From Trichostrongylus colubriformis (Eukaryota; Nematoda; Chromadorea; Rhabditida; Trichostrongylidae): 64,000 bases of DNA. The notes beneath the pieces are model-generated. The model ran no database searches. It worked only from the letters and a program-made list of their open reading frames with translations, and had not been told where the DNA came from. Below are positions 23,858 through 34,989 of this stretch, one piece after another. The position numbers and the translations under genes are program-made. How positions within the stretch are numbered: the stretch's first letter is position 1; every line of letters begins with the position of its first letter. The stretch covers positions 18,247,664-18,311,663 of the forward strand of contig OZ022257.1 of the NCBI GenBank assembly GCA_963978905.1, written 5' to 3'.

Positions 23858-24422
23858 ACTGTAAGCAGTGGTCACTTTCAGGCGCCTATAGTGCAGATCT
23901 TCGATTTGGCCTTAGTGACAATCAAACAATCGAACACTAATACAATCAAACTGAGAAGAGCATTAAAGAACCATTAATGATAAGAACATAGGAAGACATA
24001 TTCGGTTCAACAGGCAAGCTTTACTGTACTGTACATACTGTAAGCAGTGGTCACTTTCAGGCGCCTATAGTGCAGATCTTCGATTTGGCCTTAGTGACAT
24101 TTTGACACCGGTCGATATTGTGGCATTTCTTGTTTTGGCAATGATACGCTTTTCATTCTATAACGAGAGTTCTGATCTATCTTTGCAAGTAAGAGTTCAT
24201 TTATTGACTTATATGACCGACAGCAAAGATTCCATTATGCAACGTCATTTGATATAAAAACAGGTACAATGATGACATCGAATGGCAGTGTTACCAAAAG
24301 AAACAAGGGCCTCAGGAAAAGCTTTACTGAGTACACTAATACAATCAAACTGAGAAGAGCATTAAAGAACCATTAATGATAAGAACATAGGAAGACATAT
24401 TCGGTTCAACAGGCAAGCTTTC
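23858..24422 (+). repeat. Interleaved direct repeats (X-Y, X-Y) with different spacers
   Basis: Block X (starts tactgtaagcagtggtcact, about 70 bp) occurs at about 23858 and 24046; block Y (starts acactaatacaatcaaactg, about 90 bp) occurs at about 23935 and 24333. X and Y are nearly adjacent in the first pair but separated by about 220 bp in the second. The copies are almost identical, so a recent tandem duplication with an internal deletion in one copy, or a mobile unit and its deletion derivative, is likely. Confidence 0.8.
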
Positions 24423-24556
24423 GGCTCTAGTTCTAGTTAAAATGACTAATATCGTTAAGAATTTTCAATACCATAGCTAATATTTTTAATGTTCGTGGCG
24501 CCTCGGAAAAGTCAACAAACCTCAATAACAAACATTAAGTTTCGTGCATCACCGAA

Positions 24557-24850
24557 ATGTTGTCGAAGAAAGTTAAGTTTGTGCTTCCGAGAGTTTACCT
24601 ATTTCAAGGATTCTTCTTTTTGGGAATCGTTTTCTTTGTCTGTAAATTGCACATTGACATAGCGTTTGCCAAAAGGACCGGGCGGGTGGATAGTCAAGCG
24701 TTGGGAGCAGGGTCTGGCATAAGAATTGATTTCTGTACTTGTTTATGCATGCGAAGATGGGCCATAACACTCAAATGTGGGATGAAGGATGCTCATGGAG
24801 ACTTTTTTGAAATGGAAGAAGCGAGGTCGTATTTCCAAGAAATTTTTTGA
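24557..24850 (+). CDS. Small ORF with N-terminal membrane anchor, unknown (97 aa)
   Basis: Starts with ATG and has a basic N-terminus (MLSKKVKFVLPR) followed by one strongly hydrophobic stretch at about residues 16-34 (FQGFFFLGIVFFVC), which looks like a signal anchor. The C-terminal end is acidic (DAHGDFFEMEEARSYF). It has no recognisable family and no clear splice-leader acceptor in front. It ends about 100 bp before the PAT-like element. It could be a real small gene, a first exon, or chance. Confidence 0.3.
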   Translation: MLSKKVKFVLPRVYLFQGFFFLGIVFFVCKLHIDIAFAKRTGRVDSQALGAGSGIRIDFCTCLCMRRWAITLKCGMKDAHGDFFEMEEARSYFQEIF

Positions 24851-24948
24851 GCACTCCTCATCGACCACCTACATTTTGGTGATCTTTGGGCCGGTGAGGT
24901 GGTTTCTAAAAAATTCGGTAATCGATAACCACACCTAGGCAGCAAAGT

Positions 24949-25073
24949 GGTGTTTTGAATTATTAATATCGATCTTCTGACAGGGCGATCAGAAGTGGGC
25001 GGAGCGACCTGACCTCTTCGCCGAGACGCCGTCGAAGAGTCATCCAGGTTTCTACGGCGTCCTAGAGCGGTCG
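24949..25073 (+). repeat. Split direct repeat A1 of PAT-like element
   Basis: 125 bp starting ggtgttttgaattattaat; matches A2 at 27861-27985 with two substitutions. Confidence 0.92.
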
Positions 25074-25104
25074 ACTTCGACTTCATCTACGACTACATCG
25101 AATC

Positions 25105-25834
25105 ATGGAGGACGTTAATCCGTCTCAAATGCAGCCAGCTCTCTACGAAGAAGTGTATTCTACTGAGAACAGCGTCCGAATGGACCCACGGGATCTATGT
25201 ACAATCGATAATTAATGCTGTACGAGCAGAAGCATCTCAAGCGACGTCGCCACCATCTACCTCCAAGCCGTCATTCAAAAGGGAAGGGTACGCTCGTCAG
25301 TTTGAATTTAATTCTTCAATTATTCGGAAGTTAACTCCGTTGCAATCCCTCGACGAGGCAGGGGGACTAGTGGCGGAAACTATTCAGGATCTGAATATAA
25401 GGAACGAAACTCTAATCATAGCGGACGACCACCCGGATGTGTTCCAATTTCTCGACAACAAATCAAAATCGGAATCGCTGAAGTCAGCAGACCCAAGATT
25501 AAGCGAATTTATGGAAACAATAAAGAAGAAGGAGTCCGACACCAAGAAAAGGGTCCAGCCCTTTTGAAAGAGGGAGGCAGAGTGGCGCCCTGCCTCCCCA
25601 TTCTTTCGATCTTCGCGCCAGAGCCCTCCTTTTGCGCCTACTTATTCGTCGTTCCCCTCATCATACTCATGGAGCAGGCCGAGCGGCGTCCGCAAATTCG
25701 GAAATAGGAAGGAGTCTTCACCACCGCGGAAATTCTCGCGTCCCTACGATAGGGAGAAGGATCGCACGAAAAGCGAGTGCAACGCATGCGGACGAGAAGG
25801 CCACTGGTGGAGAGAATGCCCTCAGAGAAAATAG
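25105..25834 (+). pseudogene. Gag-like ORF of PAT-like element, broken
   Basis: A frame starting at the ATG at 25105 (MEDVNPSQMQPALYEE) closes at 25215. The next frame takes over from about 25199 and runs on, broken once by a TGA at 25565-25567 and ending at a TAG at 25832-25834. Its end carries a CCHC zinc knuckle (CNACGREGHWWREC, 25778-25819) after an Arg/Ser/Pro-rich stretch, as expected for a nucleocapsid domain. The RT frame overlaps it in another phase. At least one frame change and one stop mean that this gag is not translatable as one protein. Confidence 0.7.
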
Positions 25835-27629
25835 TGAGTTTTTAGCTGGTTCCATTCACGCTTATTCAGCTGTATGGGAGGCTCTCGAGCCGTCTATTTT
25901 GGTCCCGACCACTATTGCGTCCGGGTACTCGTTACCCTTTGATTCCTCTCCTACGAGGCCAAAATATCACGGAAATCGCAAGAGCGCGACTGAGAATGCT
26001 TCGTTTGTTAGCAAAGAAATTTCAGGTCTCCTGATTTCTGGGGCCATAAGAGAAGTTCCCGAATCCTCTCGCAGTTCGCTTCATGTTTACCCTTTATCTG
26101 TAGCAAATGGTAAGAAATTGCGTTTAGTTCATGATCTTTCCCATTTCAATAAGTTTATTGATGTGCCAAAATTTAAACTGGACGACATGAGCAGGGTAAT
26201 GCATGACCTTCCAAACAAAGGTTTAATCTCGACTTTTGACCTACGGTCCGGTTATCATCACGTAAGAATCTCTCGAGATCATATTGATTACCTTGGTTTC
26301 GAATGGGAAGGAAAACTGTATCAGTTTCTGTGTCTTCCTTTCGGGCTTGCTTCAGCTCCTCATATTTTCACGAAACTTCTACGCCCATTTATCAAGAAAT
26401 GGAGACAGAGAGGTCTAGGGGTTGCTATTTACATAGACGACGGAATAATTTTCCATTCTTCCAGGGAAGGATGCCTTGAGTCATCCTCGATTATCCATCA
26501 AGACCTCCACGAGGCCGGTTGGCACTTTGCCCATGAAAAATGTAATTGGCTTCCGTCTCATACGGCGAAATGGTTAGGTTTTGACATTAACCTCGATAGT
26601 ATGTGTATTAACATATCTGATGACAGACTGGCCAGAGCTAGGCGTAGGCTGTCGAATTTACTTAACAGCAGCCGTCCGTCTTTGCACGACAGGCTTTGTT
26701 GGTCGGGTACTTTATCCTCGATGCATCTGGTGATGAACATTTCAGATATCCGCAATACACGTAGCATATCTAGAGAAATAGCGTCCGCACAGTCTCAAGA
26801 ATGGCCCCTAAGTCGCAAATGGGCGAAAACAAAAGAAGAGCAGAGTGAGTTGCTTTTTTGGTCTCAGAGAGGTCTTTCGGTATCTTTGTATCCGGAGCAA
26901 GAGAAAGTCGTTTTCGATACTTTCATTAATGTAGATGCGTCGGCTCATTCAATGGGTGCGGTACTTCTAAACGATCGTGGTACGGTCCTAGAACGGTCTT
27001 TTAGAGAACTGCCGTCCGCGCTCATAAGCGAATCTAGCACAGCCAGGGAGCTTTTTGCCATCTTTTTCGGCTTAGACTCTTTTCAAAACTGCATTAAACA
27101 GGCTGTACTCATCAATACGGACAACCAAGCTGCTACCAGTATTTTCAGAAAAGGGAGCCTCTCGCTTCTTTTACACCAACTAGCTGAAAAAACATGGCGC
27201 TTGCAGCAAAGGCTCGGTATTCAAGTGAATCTAAACTGGATACCTCGAGCATTGAATGTAGAGGCAGACTTAGCAAGTAGGCAAGTGGATTACGACGACT
27301 GGAGAATCTCTTGCTCCGTATACTCAAAGTTGGCAAGCAAATGGGGCACCCCTCAAATCGACATGTTTGCCAATGACAGGAACACTAAGTGTGAAGTTTT
27401 CTTTTCCAGTTCCCCATGCCCAGGATCTGCCGGAGTCAATGCCTTCGAAAACGTTGATCCATGGAGAAATCGATTCCTTTGGTTAGTTCCGCCAGTGTCT
27501 TTGATATCAAAAACACTTTATTGGGCGCGACATTATAAATCAGTAGGTGTACTAGGGTGTCCTTTATGGCGCTCACAAGCTTTTTTCCCGCTTCTAAGCA
27601 GCGACGGTAGTACGTGGGCCATTTCATAA
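25632..27629 (+). CDS. Reverse transcriptase-RNase H of PAT-like element
   Basis: Copies the element RNA into DNA. Residue numbers count from 25632, a TTG that is not a convincing start; the frame has no early ATG and overlaps gag, so frameshifting or splicing is likely. RT motif A is STFDLRSGYHHV (Asp 203), motif B LPFGLASAPHIF, motif C YIDD (267-270). RNase H residues are D435 (NVDASAH), E473 (STARELFAIF), D497 (NTDNQAAT) and D546 (VEADLASR), all present. The C-terminal segment (WGTPQIDMFANDRN, WLVPPV, CPLWRSQAFFPLL) is the conserved region that follows RNase H in DIRS-type elements. The frame closes at 27629, but similar sequence seems to continue in other frames to about 27770, so the very end may be shifted. 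Confidence 0.92.
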   Translation: MRLLIRRSPHHTHGAGRAASANSEIGRSLHHRGNSRVPTIGRRIARKASATHADEKATGGENALRENSEFLAGSIHAYSAVWEALEPSILVPTTIASGYSLPFDSSPTRPKYHGNRKSATENASFVSKEISGLLISGAIREVPESSRSSLHVYPLSVANGKKLRLVHDLSHFNKFIDVPKFKLDDMSRVMHDLPNKGLISTFDLRSGYHHVRISRDHIDYLGFEWEGKLYQFLCLPFGLASAPHIFTKLLRPFIKKWRQRGLGVAIYIDDGIIFHSSREGCLESSSIIHQDLHEAGWHFAHEKCNWLPSHTAKWLGFDINLDSMCINISDDRLARARRRLSNLLNSSRPSLHDRLCWSGTLSSMHLVMNISDIRNTRSISREIASAQSQEWPLSRKWAKTKEEQSELLFWSQRGLSVSLYPEQEKVVFDTFINVDASAHSMGAVLLNDRGTVLERSFRELPSALISESSTARELFAIFFGLDSFQNCIKQAVLINTDNQAATSIFRKGSLSLLLHQLAEKTWRLQQRLGIQVNLNWIPRALNVEADLASRQVDYDDWRISCSVYSKLASKWGTPQIDMFANDRNTKCEVFFSSSPCPGSAGVNAFENVDPWRNRFLWLVPPVSLISKTLYWARHYKSVGVLGCPLWRSQAFFPLLSSDGSTWAIS

Positions 27630-27796
27630 AAGATGGAGTTCTTTTTCCCACAGGCACCAAACTGTTTCAATCAGGGTCAACCAGGAGCATTTGGTTCGCC
27701 TTTTTCCAAATCCCCTTTCGTTTTCCTCCTCATCGATTTTCGAGATCGCCCGCTGGAGCGCAGAGTCATCTCGTTTTAGTCCCCCGGCTTTATATT

Positions 27797-27860
27797 CCAG
27801 CCTCGGTATATGTTATAATTCAAAACGGTATTTATACCAGAGTATAACGGAGGTATAAGT
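27797..27860 (+). repeat. Split direct repeat B1
   Basis: 64 bp from ccagcctcggtatatg to ggaggtataagt, identical to B2 (29546-29609). It contains the palindromic phrase ggtatttatacc. It is joined without spacer to A2. Confidence 0.92.
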
Positions 27861-27985
27861 GGCGTTTTGAATTATTAATATCGATCTTCTGACAGGGCGG
27901 TCAGAAGTGGGCGGAGCGACCTGACCTCTTCGCCGAGACGCCGTCGAAGAGTCATCCAGGTTTCTACGGCGTCCTAGAGCGGTCG
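27861..27985 (+). repeat. Split direct repeat A2
   Basis: 125 bp matching A1 with two substitutions. The B1-A2 junction is the internal site from which both outer ends can be regenerated in such elements. Confidence 0.92.
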
Positions 27986-28019
27986 CCCACCCTCCCGCCC
28001 TCGCAGATTAAGAGCATCT

Positions 28020-28040
28020 GTTTTTAAATTTTTTTTCAGC
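28020..28040 (+). promoter_or_regulatory. Probable 3' splice site before recombinase ORF
   Basis: A T-run ending ttttttttcag (cag at 28037-28039) is a canonical nematode 3' splice site. The recombinase frame is open from 28040 onward and has no good ATG near its start, so splicing from an upstream exon would supply the start codon. Confidence 0.55.
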
Positions 28041-29001
28041 CCCCCGCTTTCGGGTCGGAGCGGATCTAGCGCGAGAAGCTACAGAACTCGGTATTCCGTT
28101 TGTTGGAGACGTGATCACGAAAGCCTTACAAGCAGATCGAGCGCCGTCCACTTTGTCGATTTACCACAGTGAGATGCAAAAATTTATTACGTGGAAAAAC
28201 GGTGTTAATATGCAAGCAATTCCTCTTGCTAAGGCTAGGAATCTATATCTTGCTAAGTGCGCTTACGAGGGAAAACAAAAAGCCTTACCAGTTATCACCG
28301 CGGCCCTTAATTACTTCTGTGGCCCTCTGGCAGACAAGGTCGACAGAGATATCCAGGAGTCCTTGTTAGAGGCCGAGAAGAGGTCAGCTCCGCCGGTCAC
28401 ACACCGAGCCAAAGTGGACCCGCAGTTATTACGCAAAATGGTACACCAGGGCATTGTGTCTCAGGACAGCAACATAACACAGGCAGCGACTCTGGCTCTC
28501 CTGCAATTTAAGGCGCTTCTTAGAATAAGCGAGGTTAGGGGCCTGAAAACGCAGGGCCTTAAGCGTCTTAATAGCGTGGATTGGCAAGTAACGGTCCGTA
28601 AATCTAAAACAGACCAATATGGGGCAGGTTCGCTTTGCACCATCCGGCTAGACAAGCTGGAGCAGGAACTATTGACCAAATACCTCAATTCCTTAAATAA
28701 CCAAGTATTTCTGTTCCAGTCCGCGTCCACGGGGTTTCCCCTCAGCTATTCAACCTTGAGGGATAGGCTTATCGCATTACTCAAGGCTACCAATCTGCAG
28801 CATCTTTCTATTACCTCGCACTCTTTCAGGGGAGGAGCTGCCTCTCTGGCCCTTGATCTAGGTGTCGACCAAATAAGGGTCATGCAAGCAGGTAGATGGA
28901 AATCTACAAAAGCTTTCTCCTGCTACATATCTCCCAAACCTCTCTTTCTGCCTACATCCGCGCCCAACAGCTCTATCCATCCCTCCTTTTTCAGCCTCTA
29001 G
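28040..29001 (+). CDS. Tyrosine recombinase of PAT-like element
   Basis: Inserts circular element DNA into the genome without target duplication. The frame is open from the splice site at 28040 to the stop at 29001; counting from the GTG at 28111 gives 296 residues. Catalytic residues are all visible: R138 (LLRISEVRGL), K166 (SKTDQ), H237 and R240 (HSFRGG), W263 and the nucleophile Y272 (GRWKSTKAFSCYI). The N-terminal part (APSTLSIYHSEMQKFITW) fits the SAM-like core-binding domain. No stop or shift is seen. Its position after A2 fits PAT-like layout. It probably depends on splicing for translation. Confidence 0.92.
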
Positions 29002-29545
29002 GCTCTTCGGTCCCGCTAGCCTCCTTTTTCTGTATTTTCTCTCTTAATTACATACAGGTATAATTCTCCTTACGTTGATGTCACTCGAGGAATCTGCATT
29101 CTCTTTCATGGATTTCTATCTATAGCAGCCCGCCGCCGTCTTCCCTTTGAACGTCTTTTTTCCCAACGTCGGTGATCCATACGTATTTGGTCATTGTGTA
29201 TCCTTCTCATTCTAGGTTCCTTATGTCTCGGTAGCCTTTTGTCTAGGTGCCATTTTTAAGCATCATTATAAATATTTAGCCATGTGCCTTAGAAGTGCTA
29301 CCTGCCTTGTTAATACTGGTAGTGTTGTTGTTTATATGTACGTACCAAATGTGTGCATGTACTTATATGTGATTATTCGATCGATACTAGCCTTAATAGT
29401 ATTTCGGGTCGCCATTATTATATACATGAACATTGTTCTCCGCCATTGTACATACTACTATTGTCCTGCCATTGTATATATACTACTATACAGTCATGTA
29501 CATGCACTATTGCCAATTATGACGCCACGGAATAAACCTGCTCAG
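29002..29545 (+). other. 3' untranslated part of PAT-like element
   Basis: AT-rich, with repeats of tatatgta/catgtac and the phrase ctgccattgta; no coding sequence. It ends at B2. Confidence 0.6.
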
Positions 29546-29609
29546 CCAGCCTCGGTATATGTTATAATTCAAAACGGTATTTATACCAGAGTATAACGGA
29601 GGTATAAGT
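29546..29609 (+). repeat. Split direct repeat B2 (right end)
   Basis: Identical to B1. The element ends with ...ggtataagt and host sequence begins ttgctttttc. Confidence 0.92.
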
Positions 29610-29719
29610 TTGCTTTTTCTAAGAAGGACAGTGTGTCCACATCAAAGGTTCACAAATACTCTACACATGTCAACATGTATGAGACTGATCGTCACAGTTT
29701 TCATTTTATTCACTTATCG

Positions 29720-30575
29720 TTAGACCAGTTGAGCTATGGCACAGTACTGCGTCCACTATTTCGAATTTCACATAGCCTAGCGGTCAGTACCCAGTAATGA
29801 TGCTGATACCGCATGAGGAAATGATCCATTTGCTCAACTATAACACATGCAAATCGTGTCCTGATCATGAAACGTAGAACGCAGTATGGAATGACGCGCG
29901 CCATTATTTGGACGCTAGGCAATTTAGCGGTCGATACATCGGCAACTGATATCAAAACATAATCAAAGTATGTTAACCCAATGGCACTGATGATCAAGCG
30001 CTTTATTGTAGCGTTCGTGTTGTACTATTTTAGCCAACCTACTTCCTAACAGCTTTATCAGCGCTAAACAGTCGCTATCAGATTCAACCCATCACCATCA
30101 AGGTCCCAGTACCACGTCCTACAACAACTATGAACTTGAACAATCCACCATCTCTTGAAAGAGAATACGGTCGCGACATTTGCCTTTTCACGCTCCACGA
30201 TCTAATCTTTTCAACCATTATCAAGATGGATCAGCCAGTATCGAGTATGAGCGCTCCAGGAGCAATGTTAAAAGGAAACGGATTCGACGACTTTAGCCTT
30301 TTACACTTACTATCCAACCTTATGAACCATTATCAATGCGAGTTACCCAACATTGATGTCCCCGTCCCACTTTGGTGACATTCGCCTTTCCTGGCCCCTT
30401 ATCAGTTCTTACATCAGCTATCACTTTCGGTCCACCACCGCTGGGGTTCCCTTGGCACGCCCTATATCACTTGTAAACTTCAGGGTCCCAGCCTCGCTGC
30501 GATGCGAGATATGAATTTTGTGACAAACAGATGGACGGACACACACAGACAAACGAGTTATATATGGCAGGACAG
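29720..30575 (+). mobile_element. Satellite-bearing dispersed element, copy with all three parts
   Basis: 5' module at about 29724-30010 (ccagttgagctatggcacag, cggtcagtacccagtaatgatg, tagcggtcgatacatcggc), two to three diverged ~146-bp units (30050-30440), then the 3' end (gcgatgcgagatatgaattttgtgac, CA-rich run, tatatggcagga). It is short, so it gives the clearest view of the order of parts. Open frames inside are not conserved. Confidence 0.6.
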
Positions 30576-30589
30576 TGTATCCTTTGTTA

Positions 30590-31360
30590 CCCATGCTTAT
30601 CACTTGCTGAGCATGCACCACTATTTGAAACTTCAGATGGCTTTGCGGTCGTAGCGTACCGCATTGGAAGTGTTCCACTTGCTTTGCTATTACAAATCTA
30701 GAAACCATCTACATCATTCATAAAAATTGCGTATGAGAAGGCTGACGCCATTGTTCGGAAGGCTGGACAGCTGAGCGGTCGATACATCGCTGCAACCGGT
30801 ATCAGCACATAAATGAAATATGACCAACCCATGATATTGAGCATCATACACTTCAACTGTAGAGACGTTTGTATTGGTAACTTGTTTACAGGATCTCATC
30901 CTATCCATTTACTAATGGCTTTGATCAAGTCTTATAAGATGTATTATCACAAGTTATCCGTCACCCTTGAGGTCCTCGTACCATTCTCTACAGCAAGTAT
31001 GAGTATGGACACTCCAATGTTGAAAGAAGAAACGGCCGCGACATTTGCCTGTTCGCGTCCTTATCGAATCTTATCAATATTTATCGAATCACTCACCATT
31101 AATGTCCCCGTCCCATCACTCAAAACCTCTATGAGTGTCACCGCTCTAGGATCAACGTGAAAGGCGAAACGAATTTGATGACATTTGCGTTTCGAGGCTC
31201 CCTAGCAGTTGCTATCAGGACCGCTCTCACCATTAGTGTCCCCGCGCCACCCCCTCCCCCATCACCGCAAAAATCAAGGTTTGCTAACGTGAGGTATGAA
31301 TTTCGTGATAAACAAACACACACGGGCATACAGAGATACTTAGCGGATCAAATGTAGTAC
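30590..31360 (+). mobile_element. Satellite-bearing dispersed element, second adjacent copy
   Basis: Same order as the preceding copy: module (30604-30840, gctgagcggtcgatacatcgc), tandem units (about 30890-31240, ending gctctaggatcaacgtgaaaggcgaaac), 3' end (gaggtatgaatttcgtgataaac, CA-rich, tacttagcggatc). The two copies lie head to tail about 15 bp apart. Confidence 0.6.
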
Positions 31361-32066
31361 GATGTCAGCACAAGTGACTGTTTATGCCATTACCACGGCT
31401 CAATTTTCACACCTTAGACATTCCAAAATGAAACGAACGATTTTTAGCTTGCGAAAACAGTCTCAGCAGTGTGATATACTTTGCACGCTACACGGCACTG
31501 ATGTAGAGGTTACGCCCAAGATAATCTGAACCGGAGTTGTTTGCCGTACTGGTTTGGCAAAGATATCGTACAACTTTTTCTAATTCACGCTTATGTAGGT
31601 GGACTCATACATTGGTGCCAGTCACTGTCATAATACTCGGAGGTCAGCGAAGGAAAGGGTCTGTGTCTCCCTGATGGCAAGACACACTACCCGCCTCCGA
31701 CCTTCCGCGCACAAGTTGATGATGATAGACTGTATCTTGCCAGAAGGCCTACAATCGCTTTCGCTACAATCGTTTATTCGATTTCTTACAAATTTGGCAG
31801 GTCTTATGTGGACCGAACTGCGTGAGCTTTCGTCCCTTGTGTTAGCATTTAGTGCGACCGCACTGAATGTCTGCCAGTGGATGTGCGTTAGGGCTGTTCA
31901 ACTAGGTTGCCGCACGCATCAAATGTGCTGCTGGTTGCAGGTTGCATTAATGCCAGCCGGTGCTATTGAGGGCGCAGAAGCGCCCCAGTCTGCAATGGGA
32001 CCGGCAAGACACTTGATCGTTAGTTAATGCGTGAAAGATGCTAGACAAAACCCAAACGCGGGGGTA
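31361..32066. other. No gene recognised
   Basis: A 142-codon plus-strand frame (31599-32027) is open, but it has no known motif, no splice-leader acceptor and a Cys/Leu/Ala-rich composition without clear features. I do not call it a gene. Confidence 0.4.
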
Positions 32067-34045
32067 AGGCAGCGTTCATAGTTTTGAATTTGCGAAATTG
32101 CAGAATTGCGGAATTCACGGAAAAGCACTAGATAGGTATCGATTGGGAGAATCGCGGCATTTGCGGACTTGTGGAAATGAAGAATCGTGGAATTCGCGGA
32201 ATCGTGAAATCTACGGAAAGGGATTAGATACATATTGACTGCTTCGTCAACGATCAGGGACGACAAGACAAAGCATAACATACAAATACAAATCCAAATA
32301 CAAATAAACGCCAACTTGCAATACACATAAGTGCTTTCCTTCCGTAAGAACAACCAGAAATTGTGTACTTACGCGCGGTGATCATTATGACACGGCATCA
32401 CATTACCTTCTACAAATACACTGCCGTAACGGTATTTGAACGGTAATCTACGAGTTTCCGCTATCCACACTTTACACTCCTGACACCATGCATGGCTCAT
32501 GGGCAGAAAAAAGACAGCTATTCGGGTCAGTGAACTGCACAGAGACACCCTTTACCGTTGCAAAAAGCTTTGCTGTATGAGGGTCATGCATGGGTTGAGG
32601 GATGCTTCAAGGGCAATGGGTCGCATAATGGGTTGGAGGGAATTTTCAAGTAGATTTTGACCGTGGGTAGCGATGAGGTAGCCTCTACAACTCTTCAAAA
32701 AAAGCTCAAGAAAGGACAGGGAGTTAGATATCTTTTTGTAATTCACTTGCTCCATCCATCAAAGGAAATACGAATAATTGCGATGAATTATAGCCAGTCG
32801 AAAGCACATCGTGCGCAGTTTCCATAAATCGTAAATCGTCAGTTCATGAATTATTGTACAGTGGCGGCAGGTGAAAGGCCTGCAGCCTGGATAGTAAGCC
32901 AAGGATCTACTCCCCCGAGGAGATAAGTAAACTTGTCAGGTCATCGTGTACCTTTGAAGGCAGTGGTAGGGAAAACTCAAATGAAATGTGGAAAAAGGTG
33001 AATATGACTTGCGAGACGATCAGTAATACGACGGTGAAGAAAAAATGGAAGTAATTGACCAGAAACCCGAACAATACAAATTCTTGAAAGGCATCCCATC
33101 GTTAACTGCAGACGAGCGAAGACAGCAAGTGAGAATTAATGAAGAAGAATAGAAAAACTCACAAACTCTACGTGTAAGCGGCAAAAATCAGGGGTATGCG
33201 ACGCTCTGTTCACGAAAGCGCGCCCCGATCGCTCCAGCCGTGCCGCATTGCCTTGGCGCCTCCCACCCCATCCAATCAGGGATGCTTGTCGTTAAAAGCC
33301 AGACTTAGCCAAGAAAGGCGGCTGAAGCTAAAAAGGCACCTCTGCCACATCTCAGAAACGCGCCTTTCGCGGGGGATTTCGCCTTACGTAGACTTTTCAG
33401 ACCCATAATTTTTCACTGGATGACTCCTTTTGGGATTCCTTATCACCCACATTACCACTATCACCGCCTTTACGAAATAAATACTTAGCTATCATCGTGA
33501 GAAGCATCAACATCGAAATAAAAAAACAACTCCTACTCCCTTATCTGTTTGCAAAAAAATGAGTGGAAAATGGACTCTTCCTAGCTATACCTGGACGATT
33601 GATCAAATCTGCAACTAAAGAATTCTTACTCATACGGATGAACATGGAGGATTCATAAATTCGCTTTTAATTACCGACTGTGAGAAATCAAAAGTGTTGG
33701 CATCCCAGTAAGGTGGCAAGAGAGAGGATGTGAGGAATCTAAAGATTGAAAACGATGGAAAGTGAAAGGGAAAGTGATTTGAAAGCACAGCCCAGCACTG
33801 CTGACCGTTCGCGAATGATGAGCTGCGTTAAATGACACGAGCCGCACACGGGATTCCACGCTTTCCACAATTCTTCATGTCCGCTAATTCCACAACTCTG
33901 CATTTCCGCGAATTTTGCAATTCTCCCGATCGATTTGTATCTATTCTTCCTTTCACAATTCTACAAATTCCGCAGTAATCGATACCTATCTAATGCTTTT
34001 CCGCAATTCTGCGATTCCGCAAATTCCAAAACTATGAGCGCTGCT
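32067..34045. mobile_element. Inverted-repeat element, AGGCAGCG ends, TA-flanked (1979 bp)
   Basis: Ends AGGCAGCGTTCATAGTTTTG (left) and its near reverse complement on the right, flanked by TA (32065-32066, 34046-34047). The subterminal 150 bp on both sides repeat phrases of the type ggaattcgcggaat and ctagataggtatcgat. The inside (about 32400-33850) is non-coding. TA flanks suggest Tc1/mariner-type mobilisation. Confidence 0.65.
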
Positions 34046-34985
34046 TAATATGTCTGTTATTGATTACCCATTAGAGGAGATCGAGCCACTTGCAGCGGTC
34101 GTAATTGAACTCTTGATGGTATGGGACAAAAGGTACAATGAATGTTGAGATATAAATGCCTTAATTGATCGAGCATAGAAATCAGCACGATTCAACGACC
34201 TGTCCCACACGCTTTCTCGTGCAACCATCACTGTTCTTTTCAGCAAAATGAAAATAAGGAACCAACCCTGATTGGCGTGGTTGACTGAGGTTTCTGTGAT
34301 TTCAACTTGCGCTGATGTGGCTGTTTTCCTTTCCCCATGACGGATTTTGCCCATGTTCGACCCTGTAGAGCAGTTTACCGTAAGATTATTTTTTGCCAGA
34401 TATTAGGAATTACAAAAAATTTAAGTCACAGGTCACAGTTTCTTAATAGTTAGGACAAAAACGGTTTCCCCGTTTCGAACACTCACTACTTCCTCGTTAT
34501 TTTTCAGTAGTATTGCTTGAGATATCTCGGTAATCGGTGACTGCATTGCAGAGGGAACTCCGCACGTTTTTTTTTGCATTCAGTTTCAGGGAGAGAAACA
34601 GAACCAGCGCCCTCATGACATCTATTATAGATCACAGGAAGTCAATTTCTGGCTGTGTACCACTGTGCTATATGCCTCAAAACGTAAAGAAGATGCTTCA
34701 GAGTTCGTTCGCAGTGCGGAGACTACATAGTTTTGTGAAGGACGGTGCCAAGCCGTGGAAACTAAGACACCGATTCGCGATTTCATGTCAGAGCAGGCCA
34801 ATTTTGAAAATAGCGCACCTTTATGGTCACTTTTTTGTCTGTAATGGGCGGAGTCTTTTACAGAGCTTATCATGAACTAGTTTGTTACATAGCAGTAAAA
34901 CCATATTATGGAGACCATAGCTCGCCGAAAATATCCTTCCCTTCAATTAACAAGCAGGATTGAACACTTTTCGAAAGTCCTATAT
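34046..34985. other. No gene seen
   Basis: Short frames only, on both strands; none recognised. Confidence 0.45.
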
Positions 34986-34989
34986 ATAA

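Larger units (their letters stand above)
24949..29609 (+). mobile_element. PAT-like (DIRS-type) tyrosine-recombinase retrotransposon, 4661 bp
   Basis: Order: A1 (24949-25073), gag remnant with a zinc knuckle, RT-RNase H ORF, B1 (27797-27860) directly joined to A2 (27861-27985), tyrosine recombinase ORF, B2 (29546-29609). These split direct repeats are the hallmark of PAT-like elements. They serve as recombination ends for a circular intermediate, and no target duplication is expected. B1 and B2 are identical over 64 bp; A1 and A2 differ at 2 of 125. The bases aagt precede A1, the A2 junction and end B2, which suggests a short recombination core. Gag is broken, so this copy is probably not autonomous, although RT and recombinase motifs are intact. 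Confidence 0.92.

Noticed and set aside
31599..32027. 142-codon open frame on the plus strand
   Set aside because: No recognisable motif, no splice signals, unremarkable composition; it abuts a mobile element.
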